A stretch of 64,000 bases of DNA from positions 372,001 to 436,000 of the forward strand of contig NZ_CP034842.1 in NCBI RefSeq assembly GCF_004006635.1. Direction: 5' to 3'. Source of the stretch: Fusobacterium necrophorum subsp. necrophorum. GTDB taxonomy: Bacteria; Fusobacteriota; Fusobacteriia; Fusobacteriales; Fusobacteriaceae. Shown here one piece after another: positions 20,008 to 30,441 of the stretch (its first letter is position 1; each line of letters begins with the position of its first letter). Below the pieces are notes generated by a model. That model was not told the DNA's origin and made no database searches. It saw nothing but the letters and a program-made list of their open reading frames with translations. Both the position numbers and the translations under genes were made by a program.

Positions 20008-21916
20008 TTACGGGGCTCAAAATATTACAGTATTGGAAGGCTTGGAAGCAGTTCGAAAAAGACCTGGAATGTACATAGGAACAACATCAGCCAGGGGATT
20101 ACATCATTTAGTATGGGAAGTGGTAGATAATTCTGTGGATGAAGCATTAGCTGGGTATTGTAATAGGATTACTGTAAGTATTTTGCCTGATAACATTATT
20201 CAAGTAGAGGATAATGGAAGAGGAATTCCAGTAGACATACATCCAAAATATGGAAAATCCGCTTTGGAAATTGTATTGACGGTATTACATGCTGGGGGAA
20301 AATTTGAAAATGATAACTATAAAGTGTCAGGAGGATTGCATGGAGTAGGAATTTCCGTCGTGAATGCTCTTTCAGAGTGGACTGAAGTTAAAGTAAAACG
20401 AGAAGGAAATGTATACTATCAAAAATATTTAAGAGGAAAACCGGTAGAAGATGTGAAAATAATTTCTACTTTGGAGGTTGGAGAAACAACAGGAACCATT
20501 GTTACTTTTAAACCGGATATAGAGATTTTTGAAACTGTTATTTTTGAATATGAAGTTTTACAGCATCGTTTAAAAGAACTGGCATATTTAAATCGTGGAC
20601 TCGAAATTAATTTATTGGATTGTCGAAATGAAATAGGAAAAAAAGAAAGTTTTCAATTTGAAGGAGGAATTTCGGATTTTTTAAAAGAAGTCACTCGAGA
20701 AAATCAAACTCTCTTATCCAAACAAATTCATATTGAAGGACAGGCGGAACAAGTAGGAGTAGATATTGCTTTTACTTATACGACCGGTCAAAGTGAAGTT
20801 ATTTATTCCTTTGTAAATAATATCAATACTACAGAGGGAGGCTCTCATGTGACTGGATTTCGAACTTGTTTAACAAAGGTTATTAATGATATTGGAAAAA
20901 GTCAGGGATTTTTGAAGGAAAAAGATGGAAAATTACAAGGAGGCGACATTCGGGAAGGAATTGTGGCTATTATTTCGGTCAAAGTTCCACAACCGCAATT
21001 TGAGGGACAAACAAAAACCAAATTAGGAAATTCTGAGGTTAATGGTATTGTGAATACTGTATTATCTACAGATTTAAAAATTTTTTTGGAAGATAATCCC
21101 AATGATACCAAATTGATTATAGAAAAAATCTTGAGTTCAAAAAAGGCACGAGAGGCTGCACAAAGAGCAAGAGAAGCAGTGTTAAGAAAATCCGTTTTGG
21201 AAGTCGGTTCTCTTCCCGGAAAATTAGCGGATTGTTCTTCTAAAAAGCCAGAAGAATGTGAGATTTTTCTTGTAGAAGGAGACTCTGCCGGTGGTTCAGC
21301 AAAACAAGGGAGAGATCGTTACTTTCAAGCTATTTTACCTTTGAAAGGAAAGATATTAAATGTCGAAAAAGCAGGATTGCATAAAGCGTTAGAAAGTGAT
21401 GAAATTCGAGCTATGGTAACGGCTTTCGGAACAAATATCGGAGAGGAAAGTTTTGATTTGGAAAAATTGAGATATGGAAAAATTATTTTAATGACGGATG
21501 CCGATGTGGACGGAGCTCATATCAGAACCCTAATATTGACTTTCTTATATCGATATATGGTAGATTTAATTCATAATGGAAATGTTTACATTGCTCAACC
21601 CCCTCTGTACAAGGTTTCATTTGGAAAAAGTATTCGGTATGCCTATACGGATTCTCAATTGAAAGAAATGTTACAAGGAATGGAGGGAGAAAATAAAAAA
21701 TATACCTTACAACGTTATAAAGGATTGGGAGAAATGAATCCGGAACAATTATGGGAGACAACCATGGATCCGGAAGCCAGATTACTCTTAAAAGTTTCTA
21801 TTGATAATGCAAGAGAAGCGGATATGTTATTTGATAAATTGATGGGAGATAAGGTAGAACCTCGTCGAGAATTTATCCAGGAACACGCGGAGTATGTAAA
21901 GAATATTGATATATAA
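20000..21916 (+). CDS. gyrB: DNA gyrase subunit B
   Basis: GyrB provides the ATPase of gyrase, which introduces negative supercoils. The 638-residue protein has the GHKL ATP site ([31 protein letters not shown]), a transducer domain, the TOPRIM motifs [15 protein letters not shown] and [12 protein letters not shown], and the C-terminal [20 protein letters not shown]. Length is that of the short type without the enterobacterial insert. It begins at ATG 20000, inside the end of dciA. Confidence 0.98.
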   Translation: MNNYGAQNITVLEGLEAVRKRPGMYIGTTSARGLHHLVWEVVDNSVDEALAGYCNRITVSILPDNIIQVEDNGRGIPVDIHPKYGKSALEIVLTVLHAGGKFENDNYKVSGGLHGVGISVVNALSEWTEVKVKREGNVYYQKYLRGKPVEDVKIISTLEVGETTGTIVTFKPDIEIFETVIFEYEVLQHRLKELAYLNRGLEINLLDCRNEIGKKESFQFEGGISDFLKEVTRENQTLLSKQIHIEGQAEQVGVDIAFTYTTGQSEVIYSFVNNINTTEGGSHVTGFRTCLTKVINDIGKSQGFLKEKDGKLQGGDIREGIVAIISVKVPQPQFEGQTKTKLGNSEVNGIVNTVLSTDLKIFLEDNPNDTKLIIEKILSSKKAREAAQRAREAVLRKSVLEVGSLPGKLADCSSKKPEECEIFLVEGDSAGGSAKQGRDRYFQAILPLKGKILNVEKAGLHKALESDEIRAMVTAFGTNIGEESFDLEKLRYGKIILMTDADVDGAHIRTLILTFLYRYMVDLIHNGNVYIAQPPLYKVSFGKSIRYAYTDSQLKEMLQGMEGENKKYTLQRYKGLGEMNPEQLWETTMDPEARLLLKVSIDNAREADMLFDKLMGDKVEPRREFIQEHAEYVKNIDI

Positions 21917-21973
21917 TGACTATATAGTTATGTATACGAATAAAAATAAAAAAAGAAAAAAGAGGAGATATAA

Positions 21974-24406
21974 ATGTCCAACATAAGTAATAGATACATA
22001 GAAGAAGAATTAAAAGAATCCTATTTAGACTATTCTATGAGTGTTATTGTCAGTAGAGCTCTTCCGGATGTTCGAGATGGATTAAAACCGGTCCATAGAA
22101 GAATTTTATTTGCTATGAACGAAATGGGAATGACGAATGATAAACCTTTTAAAAAATCCGCAAGAATTGTTGGGGAAGTTTTGGGAAAATATCATCCGCA
22201 CGGAGATACTGCCGTATATAATACTATGGTTAGAATGGCTCAAGAATTCAATTATCGTTATATGTTAGTAGAGGGACATGGAAATTTTGGTTCTATTGAT
22301 GGAGATTCCGCTGCAGCGATGAGATATACAGAAGCAAGGATGTCAAAAATAACGGCAGAATTACTTGAGGATATTGATAAAAATACCATCGACTTTCGTA
22401 AAAATTTTGATGATTCCTTAGATGAACCGACAGTATTGCCATCTAAACTGCCGCATTTACTATTGAATGGTTCTACAGGAATTGCTGTTGGAATGGCAAC
22501 GAATATTCCGCCACATAATTTAGGGGAATTGGTGGACGGATCTTTGCAGTTAATTGATAATCCTAATATTTCCGATTTGGAATTGATGGAATACATTCAA
22601 GGACCTGATTTTCCCACAGGAGGAATTATCGACGGGAAGAAAGGAATTCGAGATGCTTATCTGACAGGAAGAGGAAAAATCAGAGTTCGTGGGAAAGTTA
22701 AAATTGAAGAAAATAAAAATGGAAAGTTTTTTATTATTATAGAAGAAATTCCTTATCAATTGAATAAAGCAACTCTAATTGAACGAATTGCTAATTTAGT
22801 AAAAGAAAAGAAAATTACGGGAATTGTAGACTTACGAGATGAATCAAATCGAGAAGGAATCCGAGTTGTTATTGAATTAAAAAAAGGCGAGGAACCTGAA
22901 TTAGTTCTAAATAAATTATATAAATATACGGAGTTACAAAGTACTTTCGGTGTGATTATGTTAGCATTGGTCAATAATATACCTAAAATATTAACATTAA
23001 AACAAATGCTTTCGGAATATATTAAACATAGGTTCCAAGTCATTACCAGAAGAATTCTTTTTGATTTAGATAAAGCACAAAAAAGAGCCCATATTTTGCA
23101 AGGATATAGAATTGCTTTGGAAAATATTAACCGAATCATTGAAATGATTCGAAGTTCGAAAGATGCCAATCAAGCGAAAGAACAATTAATAGAAAAATAT
23201 GCTTTCACTGAGATTCAAGCAAAATCCATTTTGGACATGAGATTACAACGACTAACCGGTTTAGAACGAGAAAAAGTAGAGGCAGAATACCAAGCTTTAG
23301 AAAAATTAATTGTAGAGTTGCAAGATATTTTATCTCACGATTCCAAAATTTATGATATTATGAAAAAAGAATTATTAGAAGTCAAAGAAGTTTATGGGGA
23401 TAACAGAAGAACTCATATCGAAGAAGAAAGAATGGAAATTTTGCCGGAAGATTTGATTAAAGATGAAGAAATGATTATTACTTGTACGAATAAGGGTTAT
23501 ATCAAAAGAATTGAAGCAAATAAATATAAATCTCAAAATCGTGGAGGAAAAGGTGTTTCTGGTTTAAATACCATTGATGATGATGTGGTGGATAATATTT
23601 TAACTGCCTCCAATCTGGATACTTTGATGATCTTCACAGATAAAGGAAAAGTCTATAATATCAAAGTATATCAATTGCCTGAATTATCTCGACAATCACG
23701 AGGAAGACTGATTAGCAATATTTTACGTATTGGAGAAGAAGAAAAGATACGTGCTATTATTAAAACCAGAATTTTTGATAAAGAAAAAGAATTGATTTTT
23801 GTTACCAAGCAAGGGATTGTCAAAAAAACAAGTTTAGAAGACTTTAAAAACATCAATACAGGTGGTTTAATTGCCATCAAATTTAAAGAAGAAGATGACT
23901 TGATATACGTAGGTCTTGTAGAAGCGTCTGACAACGAAGTATTTATTGCGACTCGACGAGGATTTGCAGTTAGATTTCCAAATGATAATGTTCGACCGAC
24001 CGGTAGAAACACTATGGGGGTCAAAGGAATTGAGTTACGAGAGAAAGATGAAGTGGTCTCCGCTCTTTTGATTAAAGAAAAAGAAATGGATATTTTAACC
24101 ATTACAGAAAATGGATATGGAAAGAGAACGAAATTAGATGAATATCCTTCTCACCATCGTGGAGGAAAAGGAGTTATCAATTTACGTTGTAATGAAAAAA
24201 CTGGAAATATTGTTTCTGTATTGTCAGCTTTTGATGAGGAAGAATTGGTTTGTATTACTTCGAATGGAGTTATTATTCGAACACCGATGCATTCTATTTC
24301 CAGATTTAGTAGAGCAGCTCAAGGGGTTATTATTATGAAAGTGGCATCCGATGAAAAAGTAGCTTCCATTGCGAGAATTAAAGCAGAAGAAAAAGAGGAA
24401 ATATGA
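21974..24406 (+). CDS. gyrA: DNA gyrase subunit A
   Basis: GyrA cuts and rejoins DNA. The 810-residue protein carries the catalytic tyrosine in MRYTEARM (about residue 120), the winged-helix and coiled-coil gate, and a C-terminal pinwheel with the GyrA box QNRGGKG. In the quinolone-resistance region, the residues aligned with E. coli Ser83 and Asp87 are Thr79 and Asn83. It is 57 bp after gyrB, with AGAGGAG before the ATG. Its stop overlaps the next gene by 4 bp. Confidence 0.98.
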   Translation: MSNISNRYIEEELKESYLDYSMSVIVSRALPDVRDGLKPVHRRILFAMNEMGMTNDKPFKKSARIVGEVLGKYHPHGDTAVYNTMVRMAQEFNYRYMLVEGHGNFGSIDGDSAAAMRYTEARMSKITAELLEDIDKNTIDFRKNFDDSLDEPTVLPSKLPHLLLNGSTGIAVGMATNIPPHNLGELVDGSLQLIDNPNISDLELMEYIQGPDFPTGGIIDGKKGIRDAYLTGRGKIRVRGKVKIEENKNGKFFIIIEEIPYQLNKATLIERIANLVKEKKITGIVDLRDESNREGIRVVIELKKGEEPELVLNKLYKYTELQSTFGVIMLALVNNIPKILTLKQMLSEYIKHRFQVITRRILFDLDKAQKRAHILQGYRIALENINRIIEMIRSSKDANQAKEQLIEKYAFTEIQAKSILDMRLQRLTGLEREKVEAEYQALEKLIVELQDILSHDSKIYDIMKKELLEVKEVYGDNRRTHIEEERMEILPEDLIKDEEMIITCTNKGYIKRIEANKYKSQNRGGKGVSGLNTIDDDVVDNILTASNLDTLMIFTDKGKVYNIKVYQLPELSRQSRGRLISNILRIGEEEKIRAIIKTRIFDKEKELIFVTKQGIVKKTSLEDFKNINTGGLIAIKFKEEDDLIYVGLVEASDNEVFIATRRGFAVRFPNDNVRPTGRNTMGVKGIELREKDEVVSALLIKEKEMDILTITENGYGKRTKLDEYPSHHRGGKGVINLRCNEKTGNIVSVLSAFDEEELVCITSNGVIIRTPMHSISRFSRAAQGVIIMKVASDEKVASIARIKAEEKEEI

Positions 24407-24858
24407 AAATTCTATTTATAACAGATTCTCATCGTCATTTTTCATTTTTGGTAGAAATGATGGAAAAAGAAAAACCAGAACGAGTCTTTGCTATGGGAGA
24501 TTATACGAAAGATTTTGAGGAATTGTCTTATCTTTATTCTGAGATTCCTTTTGAGATTGTAAAAGGAAATTGTGATTTTTGGGATTCTCATTTTTCAGAA
24601 GAAAAAATAATTTTTTTGGAAGGAAAACGAATTTTTTTGACACATGGACATCTGTACGGAGTCAAGTCAAATTATAATTCTTTACGAAAAATGGGAAGAA
24701 AAATGAAGTGTGATATTATTTTATTCGGACATACACATCGTGAATTTTTGGAAGAAAAAGATATGATTTTAGCAAACCCCGGGGCAGCTCAGGATGGAAA
24801 GTATGGAATTTTAGATTTACAGAAAGAAAAAGTAGAAATAAAATTAAAAAGATTATAG
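24403..24858 (+). CDS. YfcE/MJ0936 family metallophosphoesterase
   Basis: The 151-residue protein has the calcineurin-like motifs in short form: TDSHRH at 7-12, [25 protein letters not shown] and GHTH. This family hydrolyses phosphodiesters with two metal ions; the physiological substrate is unknown. It overlaps gyrA by 4 bp and ends 17 bp before pheS, so it belongs to the gyr-phe transcript. Confidence 0.9.
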   Translation: MKILFITDSHRHFSFLVEMMEKEKPERVFAMGDYTKDFEELSYLYSEIPFEIVKGNCDFWDSHFSEEKIIFLEGKRIFLTHGHLYGVKSNYNSLRKMGRKMKCDIILFGHTHREFLEEKDMILANPGAAQDGKYGILDLQKEKVEIKLKRL

Positions 24859-24875
24859 GGATTTTGGAGGGAATT

Positions 24876-25889
24876 ATGAAACAAGAAATACCGGCTTTAA
24901 GAGAAGAGGCCAAAAAAGAAATTGAACTTGTGAGTTCCTTAGGTCAATTGGATGAACTAAGAATCAAGTATATGGGAAAAAAAGGAAAGTTGACGGATTT
25001 GTCCAAAGGAATGAAAGATTTGTCTGTAGAAGAGAAACCTGTAATAGGACAACTAATCAATGAGGCAAAAAATGAAATATTAGAAGCTTTGGCTGAGAAG
25101 AATGCTAGTTTGGTAAAAGAACAGAGAGAAAAAAAATTAAAAGAAGAGATTATTGATATTAGTTTACCAAGCAGAAATCTTTCTCTTGGAACCGAGCATC
25201 CCATTACAGAAACGATGCATTTTATGAAAAATATTTTTACAAATATGGGATTTGACGTGGCTGATGGTCCTGAGATTGAATATGTCAAATATAATTTTGA
25301 TGCTTTAAATATTCCTCAAACTCATCCATCAAGAGATTTGACAGATACTTTCTATATCAATCCAGAAGTAGTGTTAAGAACACAAACTTCTCCAGTTCAA
25401 ATTCGATATATGTTGGAACATAAACCGCCCTTTAGAATGATTTGTCTGGGAAAGGTATATCGACCGGATTACGATGTCTCTCATACCCCTATGTTTCATC
25501 AAATGGAGGGCTTAGTCGTTGGAAATAATATTTCTTTTGCAGATTTGAAAGGGATTTTGACTAATTTTGTAAAAGAGGTATTTGGAGATCGAAGAGTTCG
25601 ATTTCGACCTCATTTTTTCCCTTTTACAGAGCCAAGTGCAGAAATGGATGTGGAATGTAATATCTGTCATGGGGAAGGATGTAGGGTATGTAAAGGTAGT
25701 GGTTGGTTAGAAATTATGGGATGTGGAATGGTAGATCCTGAAGTGTTAAAGGCTGGGGGATATAATCCGGAAGAAGTGAGTGGTTTTGCTTTTGGAATGG
25801 GAATTGAAAGAATTGCCATGTTGCGATTAGGAATTGACGATTTACGAGCCTTTTTTGAAAATGATATTCGATTTTTAAAACAATTCTAA
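24876..25889 (+). CDS. pheS: Phenylalanine--tRNA ligase alpha subunit
   Basis: PheS is the catalytic class II subunit of the alpha2-beta2 enzyme that charges tRNA-Phe. I start it at ATG 24876, which follows TTGGAGG; a TTG at 24864 lies inside that ribosome site. The 337 residues comprise an N-terminal coiled coil, motif 2 (FRMICLGKVYRPDYD), a cysteine cluster (CNICHGEGCRVCKGSGW) and motif 3 (GFAFGMGIERIAMLRLG). It lies 18 bp before pheT. Confidence 0.98.
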   Translation: MKQEIPALREEAKKEIELVSSLGQLDELRIKYMGKKGKLTDLSKGMKDLSVEEKPVIGQLINEAKNEILEALAEKNASLVKEQREKKLKEEIIDISLPSRNLSLGTEHPITETMHFMKNIFTNMGFDVADGPEIEYVKYNFDALNIPQTHPSRDLTDTFYINPEVVLRTQTSPVQIRYMLEHKPPFRMICLGKVYRPDYDVSHTPMFHQMEGLVVGNNISFADLKGILTNFVKEVFGDRRVRFRPHFFPFTEPSAEMDVECNICHGEGCRVCKGSGWLEIMGCGMVDPEVLKAGGYNPEEVSGFAFGMGIERIAMLRLGIDDLRAFFENDIRFLKQF

Positions 25890-25907
25890 AGTTCTGGAGG
25901 AAAAGTT

Positions 25908-28295
25908 ATGTTAATTTCATTAAATTGGTTAAAACAATATGTGGACTTAAAAGAAAATGTATTGGAATTGGAAAAAGCTTTGACAATGATTGGACAAGAA
26001 GTAGAGAATATAGAAGAGCAAGGAAAACATTTGGAACATGTTGTCATCGGAAAGATTATCGATTATCAAAGACATCCGAATTCTGAGAAGTTAACTTTGT
26101 TGCAAGTAGATATAGGAGAAGAAACTTTACAGATTATTTGTGGAGCCCAAAATCATAAATTGGGAGATAAAGTTGTTGTTGCAAAAATTGGAGCGATATT
26201 GCCGGGAAATTTCGAAATAAAAAAAAGTGAGATTCGTAAGGTGGACTCCTATGGAATGCTATGTTCCGAAGTAGAGTTGGGAATTGGAACGAATGCAGAA
26301 GGGATTATTATTTTACCAGAAGATGCTCCCATTGGAACGGAGTATAAGAAATACGCAAAATTGGATGATGTTGTTTTTGAGTTAGAAATTACTCCGAATC
26401 GGCCTGATTGCTTATCTTATTTAGGAATTGCCAGAGAAGTCGGTGCCTATTTTGAAAGAAAAATTAAATATCCTATGACAGTGATGGATGAAATTATTGA
26501 TCAAGTATCAACCCAAGCTAAGATTACCGTGGAAGATAAAGAAAGATGTCATAGATATATGGGAAGATTGATTCAAAATATCAAGGTTGGAAAATCTCCG
26601 GAATGGTTAAAACAAAGAATTCAAAGCATGGGATTAAAATCGATCAATAATATCGTAGATATTACAAATTTTGTGATGTTTGAGTGTAATCAACCAATGC
26701 ATGCTTTTGATTTTGATAAATTATCAGGAAATGAAGTGTTTGTACGTGCTGCTAAAGAAGGAGAAAGCATAGTTACCCTGGACGGAATCGAACGAGAATT
26801 AAATGGAGAATTGGTTATTGCAGATGCTGAAAAACCGATTGCGATTGCGGGAGTCATAGGAGGAAAGGCAACCCAGATAGATGAAAATACGAAGAATATC
26901 TTTTTAGAAGTGGCTTATTTTACTCCGGAAAACATCCGAAAAACTTCGAGGACTTTAGGAATTTTTACAGATTCTTCTTATCGAAATGAAAGAGGAATGG
27001 ATCCAGAAGGGATTCCATATGCAATGGATAGAGCGGCATCATTAATTCAACAAGTGGCAGGGGGAGAAATTTTATCTAAACCTTTGGATAAATATCTTGT
27101 AAAACGAGAAATTGTAGAAATTCCTGTCAATATGGAAAAAGTCAATAAGTTTGTTGGAAAGACTTTGGATTTTGATATGGTAGGAAATATTTTAAGCAAT
27201 TTAGAGATTTTAATCAAGCCTTATGGTCCCAATGCTTTATTAGTGACACCACCAAGTTATCGTGCAGATTTGACAAGACCTGCTGATATTTATGAGGAAA
27301 TTATTCGTATGTATGGTTTTGATAATATTGAAGCAAAGATGCCAAAGGAAGATATTTCTGCCGGAAAGACAGCAGAAATATATTCATTACAGGAAACTTT
27401 GAAAAAAATTGTCACAGAAATAGGCTTACATGAGGTCATCAACTATAGTTTTATTCCTCTAAAAGCAAAACAGATTTTCCATTATGATCAACCGGTGTTG
27501 GAAATTCAAAATCCTTTAAGTGAGGATATGGCAATTATGCGTCCCAATTTACAGTATAGTTTATTGAGTAATGTCAGAGATAATTTGAATCGGAATCAAT
27601 ATGATTTGAGGTTTGGAGAAGTTGCAAAAACTTTTTCCAAGATAGAAGGAGAAGATTTAGCACAAGAGGATATTCACCTTGGAATGGTGTTGGCAGGACA
27701 TAAGGACAAAACTTTGTGGACCACAGGAAAAGAAAGTTATGATTTTTACGATATAAAAGCTTATGTAGAAACGGTTTTAAAAGCTATAGGAATCCAAAAT
27801 TATAACTTAGTAAGATCCGTTGATCCGAATTTTCATCCGGGAAGAAGTGCCGATATCCAAATTGGGAAGGATTGTGTAGGAAGTTTTGGGGAAATTCATC
27901 CGGATATCGCAGAGTTGATGGATATCAAAAAAGAACGAGTCTATTTGGCAGAATTAAATATCAGTAGAATGAAAAAATATGCTAAGAAAAAAATAGGATA
28001 TGAAAAAGTAAGTAAATATCCTGCTGTTTTAAGAGATTTAGCTATTGTGTTGGATCAAGATGTTTTAGTGGGAGATATGATAAAGACAATTCAAAAGAAG
28101 CATCCTTTGATTGAACATATCGATATTTTTGATGTATATTACGGGGAAAATTTAGGAATAGGGAAAAAATCAGTTGCCATGAGTATCGTATTTCGAGATA
28201 AGAAGAGAACTCTTTCAGATATAAAAGTTGAGGAAAGAATTCAATCCATTTTAAAAATGATTCGAGAAAAATATCAAGGAGAAATTCGACAATAG
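25908..28295 (+). CDS. pheT: Phenylalanine--tRNA ligase beta subunit
   Basis: The 795-residue partner of PheS has the N-terminal tRNA-binding OB fold (about 40-150), the B3/B4 editing domain, the B5 domain, a catalytic-like core without activity, and the C-terminal FDX-ACB anticodon-binding domain (VSKYPAVLRDLAIVLD at its start). It is full length and follows GGAGGAAAAGTT. pth begins 2 bp after its stop. Confidence 0.98.
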   Translation: MLISLNWLKQYVDLKENVLELEKALTMIGQEVENIEEQGKHLEHVVIGKIIDYQRHPNSEKLTLLQVDIGEETLQIICGAQNHKLGDKVVVAKIGAILPGNFEIKKSEIRKVDSYGMLCSEVELGIGTNAEGIIILPEDAPIGTEYKKYAKLDDVVFELEITPNRPDCLSYLGIAREVGAYFERKIKYPMTVMDEIIDQVSTQAKITVEDKERCHRYMGRLIQNIKVGKSPEWLKQRIQSMGLKSINNIVDITNFVMFECNQPMHAFDFDKLSGNEVFVRAAKEGESIVTLDGIERELNGELVIADAEKPIAIAGVIGGKATQIDENTKNIFLEVAYFTPENIRKTSRTLGIFTDSSYRNERGMDPEGIPYAMDRAASLIQQVAGGEILSKPLDKYLVKREIVEIPVNMEKVNKFVGKTLDFDMVGNILSNLEILIKPYGPNALLVTPPSYRADLTRPADIYEEIIRMYGFDNIEAKMPKEDISAGKTAEIYSLQETLKKIVTEIGLHEVINYSFIPLKAKQIFHYDQPVLEIQNPLSEDMAIMRPNLQYSLLSNVRDNLNRNQYDLRFGEVAKTFSKIEGEDLAQEDIHLGMVLAGHKDKTLWTTGKESYDFYDIKAYVETVLKAIGIQNYNLVRSVDPNFHPGRSADIQIGKDCVGSFGEIHPDIAELMDIKKERVYLAELNISRMKKYAKKKIGYEKVSKYPAVLRDLAIVLDQDVLVGDMIKTIQKKHPLIEHIDIFDVYYGENLGIGKKSVAMSIVFRDKKRTLSDIKVEERIQSILKMIREKYQGEIRQ

Positions 28296-28297
28296 CC

Positions 28298-28858
28298 ATG
28301 AAATTAGTTGTAGGTTTAGGAAATCCGGGAAAAAAATATGAAAAAACTCGTCATAATGTAGGTTTTATGGCAATTGATTTATTTTTAAAAAAACATGCTA
28401 TTTCAGGGGAGAAAGAAAAATTTTTATCCAAAGTATCAGAAACAATGATGAATGGAGAAAAAGTATATTTTTTAAAACCACAGACATATATGAATCTGAG
28501 TGGAAACGCTCTCCATGAAATAGTACAATTTTATAAAATTAATCCACTTGATGAAATCTTGGTAGTGTATGACGATAAAGATTTGCCTTTAGGAAAACTT
28601 CGATATAAACTCAAAGGAAGTTCTGGAGGGCATAATGGGATAAAATCAATTATTTCACAGATAGGACAGGAGTTTTGTAGAATCAAATGTGGAATTGGAA
28701 GTACAAAAGGAAATGTCGTTGATTTTGTCATTGGAGATTTTCAGAAATCGGAAGAAGAAGAATTACAATCTATGTTGGAACTTGCAGTGGAGGGAATAGA
28801 AGATTGGATTTTCAATAAAAATTCTAATAAAATGATGCAAAAATATAATAGGAGATAG
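28298..28858 (+). CDS. pth: Peptidyl-tRNA hydrolase
   Basis: Pth frees tRNA from prematurely released peptidyl-tRNA. The 186-residue product has the family motifs VGLGNPGKKYEKTRHNVGF, with the catalytic histidine in TRHNVG, then PQTYMNLSG and GSSGGHNGIKSI. It is the last gene of the transcript that runs from recF-gyrBA through pheST and is followed by a terminator. Confidence 0.97.
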   Translation: MKLVVGLGNPGKKYEKTRHNVGFMAIDLFLKKHAISGEKEKFLSKVSETMMNGEKVYFLKPQTYMNLSGNALHEIVQFYKINPLDEILVVYDDKDLPLGKLRYKLKGSSGGHNGIKSIISQIGQEFCRIKCGIGSTKGNVVDFVIGDFQKSEEEELQSMLELAVEGIEDWIFNKNSNKMMQKYNRR

Positions 28859-28863
28859 TTGTT

Positions 28864-28889
28864 AAGGTCAAGTAAACACTTGGCCTTTT
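28864..28889 (+). terminator. Terminator after pth
   Basis: The stem AAGGTCAAG/CTTGGCCTT (one G-T pair) with a 6-base loop runs into a short T-run, 5 bp past the pth stop. Confidence 0.8.
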
Positions 28890-29061
28890 CGATTTCAGAA
28901 AATGAACACTTTTATAAAAAGGATGCTACAAAAAAAGTCATATATTTCAAGAATAACATTACGAAAAAAGTAAAGAATGCAATAAAAAATAAGAATTTAC
29001 ATTTTTTTTAATTTGTTAACTAATATTTAAAATTTTTATAGAATTTTAGAATGAAATGTGC

Positions 29062-29093
29062 TACACTTAATTTGTGGAAATTTAACTAGTTAA
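29062..29093 (+). promoter_or_regulatory. Putative rnf promoter (-10) and palindromic operator
   Basis: An extended -10, TGCTACACT (29059-29067), lies 42 bp before rnfC; the -35 region is weak. Just downstream is the perfect palindrome TTAACTAGTTAA (29082-29093), where a repressor would block transcription. Upstream, TTGTTAA at 29013-29019 resembles half of a Rex redox-repressor site, but the other half is poor. No regulator can be named from this. Confidence 0.45.
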
Positions 29094-29108
29094 GAAAGGA
29101 GTGTTCAT

Positions 29109-30419
29109 ATGAAATTTTTTGGTTTCAGAGGCGGTGTTCATCCACCTGAAAATAAATTGCAAACTGAAACTTTTCCTGTGGAAAAACTGGAAGCACCTAA
29201 AATGCTGTATGTACCACTATTACAACATATAGGAGCGCCTTTGGATCCCATCGTAGCAGTGGGGGATCAAGTGTTGAAAGGACAAAAAATAGCAGATTCA
29301 CAAGGTTTTTTGACTTCGCCGATTCACTCTCCAGTAAGCGGGACAGTAAAAAAAATTGAGGAAAGAGTTTTCCCTTTGATGGGAACCTGTAAATCAATTG
29401 TCATTGAAAATGACGGGCAAGAAACTTGGGCAGAACTTAGTAAAATTGAAAATTGGGAGACTGCTGAAGTAAAAGAATTATTAGCAATGATAAGAGAGAA
29501 AGGAATTGTAGGAATCGGGGGGGCAAGTTTTCCTACACATGTCAAATTAAATCCTCCCGCAGATACGAAGATTGACACTTTATTGTTAAATGGTGCTGAA
29601 TGTGAACCATATTTGAATTCGGATAATCGTTTGATGTTAGAAAATCCTTCTTCTATTATAGAGGGGGTTAAAATTATCAAAAAAATCTTAGGAGTTTCCA
29701 CAGCGGTTATTGGGATTGAAGAAAACAAACCGGAAGCAATTGCAAATATGAAAAAGGCTGCAGAGGGAACAGGAATTGAAATTGCTCCGTTAAAAACAAA
29801 ATATCCTCAAGGAGGGGAAAAACAGCTGATTAAAGCTGTATTAAACAGAGAAGTTCCATCTGGAAAATTACCTTCCGCTGTGGGAGTTGTGGTGCAAAAT
29901 ACCGGAACGGCAGCGGCAATTTATGAAGGATTGGTACATGGAACTCCGTTGGTTGAAAAAGTAGTAACTGTTTCAGGAAAGGCAATTGCAACACCTAAGA
30001 ATGTAAGAATTGCTATTGGAACTCCATTCTCTTACTTATTAGATGCGTGTGGAGTAGATCGGGAAAAAGTGGATAAACTGGTTATGGGAGGACCTATGAT
30101 GGGAATGGCTCAGTTTTCAGAAGAAGCACCTGTCATCAAAGGAACTTCCGGTTTATTAGCTTTAACAAAAGAAGAAACAAATCCATATAAACCAAAAGCA
30201 TGTATTGGTTGTGGAAAATGTGTGAGTGCTTGTCCTATGAGTTTGGAACCTGTTATGTTTGCGAGATTAGCTGCTTTCCAACAATGGGAAGGATTGCAAA
30301 ATTATCATTTGATGGATTGTATTGAATGCGGTTCTTGTGCGTTCATTTGCCCAGCAAATAGACCATTAACAGAAGCAATCAAAATAGGAAAAGCAAAATT
30401 ACGATCTATGAAGAAATAA
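29109..30419 (+). CDS. rnfC: Ion-translocating ferredoxin:NAD oxidoreductase subunit C
   Basis: RnfC is the NADH/flavin-binding peripheral subunit of the Rnf complex, which couples ferredoxin-NAD electron transfer to ion pumping at the inner membrane. The 436-residue protein has the N-terminal barrel-sandwich (FRGGVHPPENK), the NADH/FMN-binding GIGGASFPTHVKL and LLNGAECEPYL motifs, and two 4Fe-4S sites (CIGCGKCVSACP, CIECGSCAFICP). First gene of rnfCDGEAB; the ATG follows AAAGGAGTG. Confidence 0.98.
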   Translation: MKFFGFRGGVHPPENKLQTETFPVEKLEAPKMLYVPLLQHIGAPLDPIVAVGDQVLKGQKIADSQGFLTSPIHSPVSGTVKKIEERVFPLMGTCKSIVIENDGQETWAELSKIENWETAEVKELLAMIREKGIVGIGGASFPTHVKLNPPADTKIDTLLLNGAECEPYLNSDNRLMLENPSSIIEGVKIIKKILGVSTAVIGIEENKPEAIANMKKAAEGTGIEIAPLKTKYPQGGEKQLIKAVLNREVPSGKLPSAVGVVVQNTGTAAAIYEGLVHGTPLVEKVVTVSGKAIATPKNVRIAIGTPFSYLLDACGVDREKVDKLVMGGPMMGMAQFSEEAPVIKGTSGLLALTKEETNPYKPKACIGCGKCVSACPMSLEPVMFARLAAFQQWEGLQNYHLMDCIECGSCAFICPANRPLTEAIKIGKAKLRSMKK

Positions 30420-30441
30420 AACGAAATGTAAGGAGGATAAC

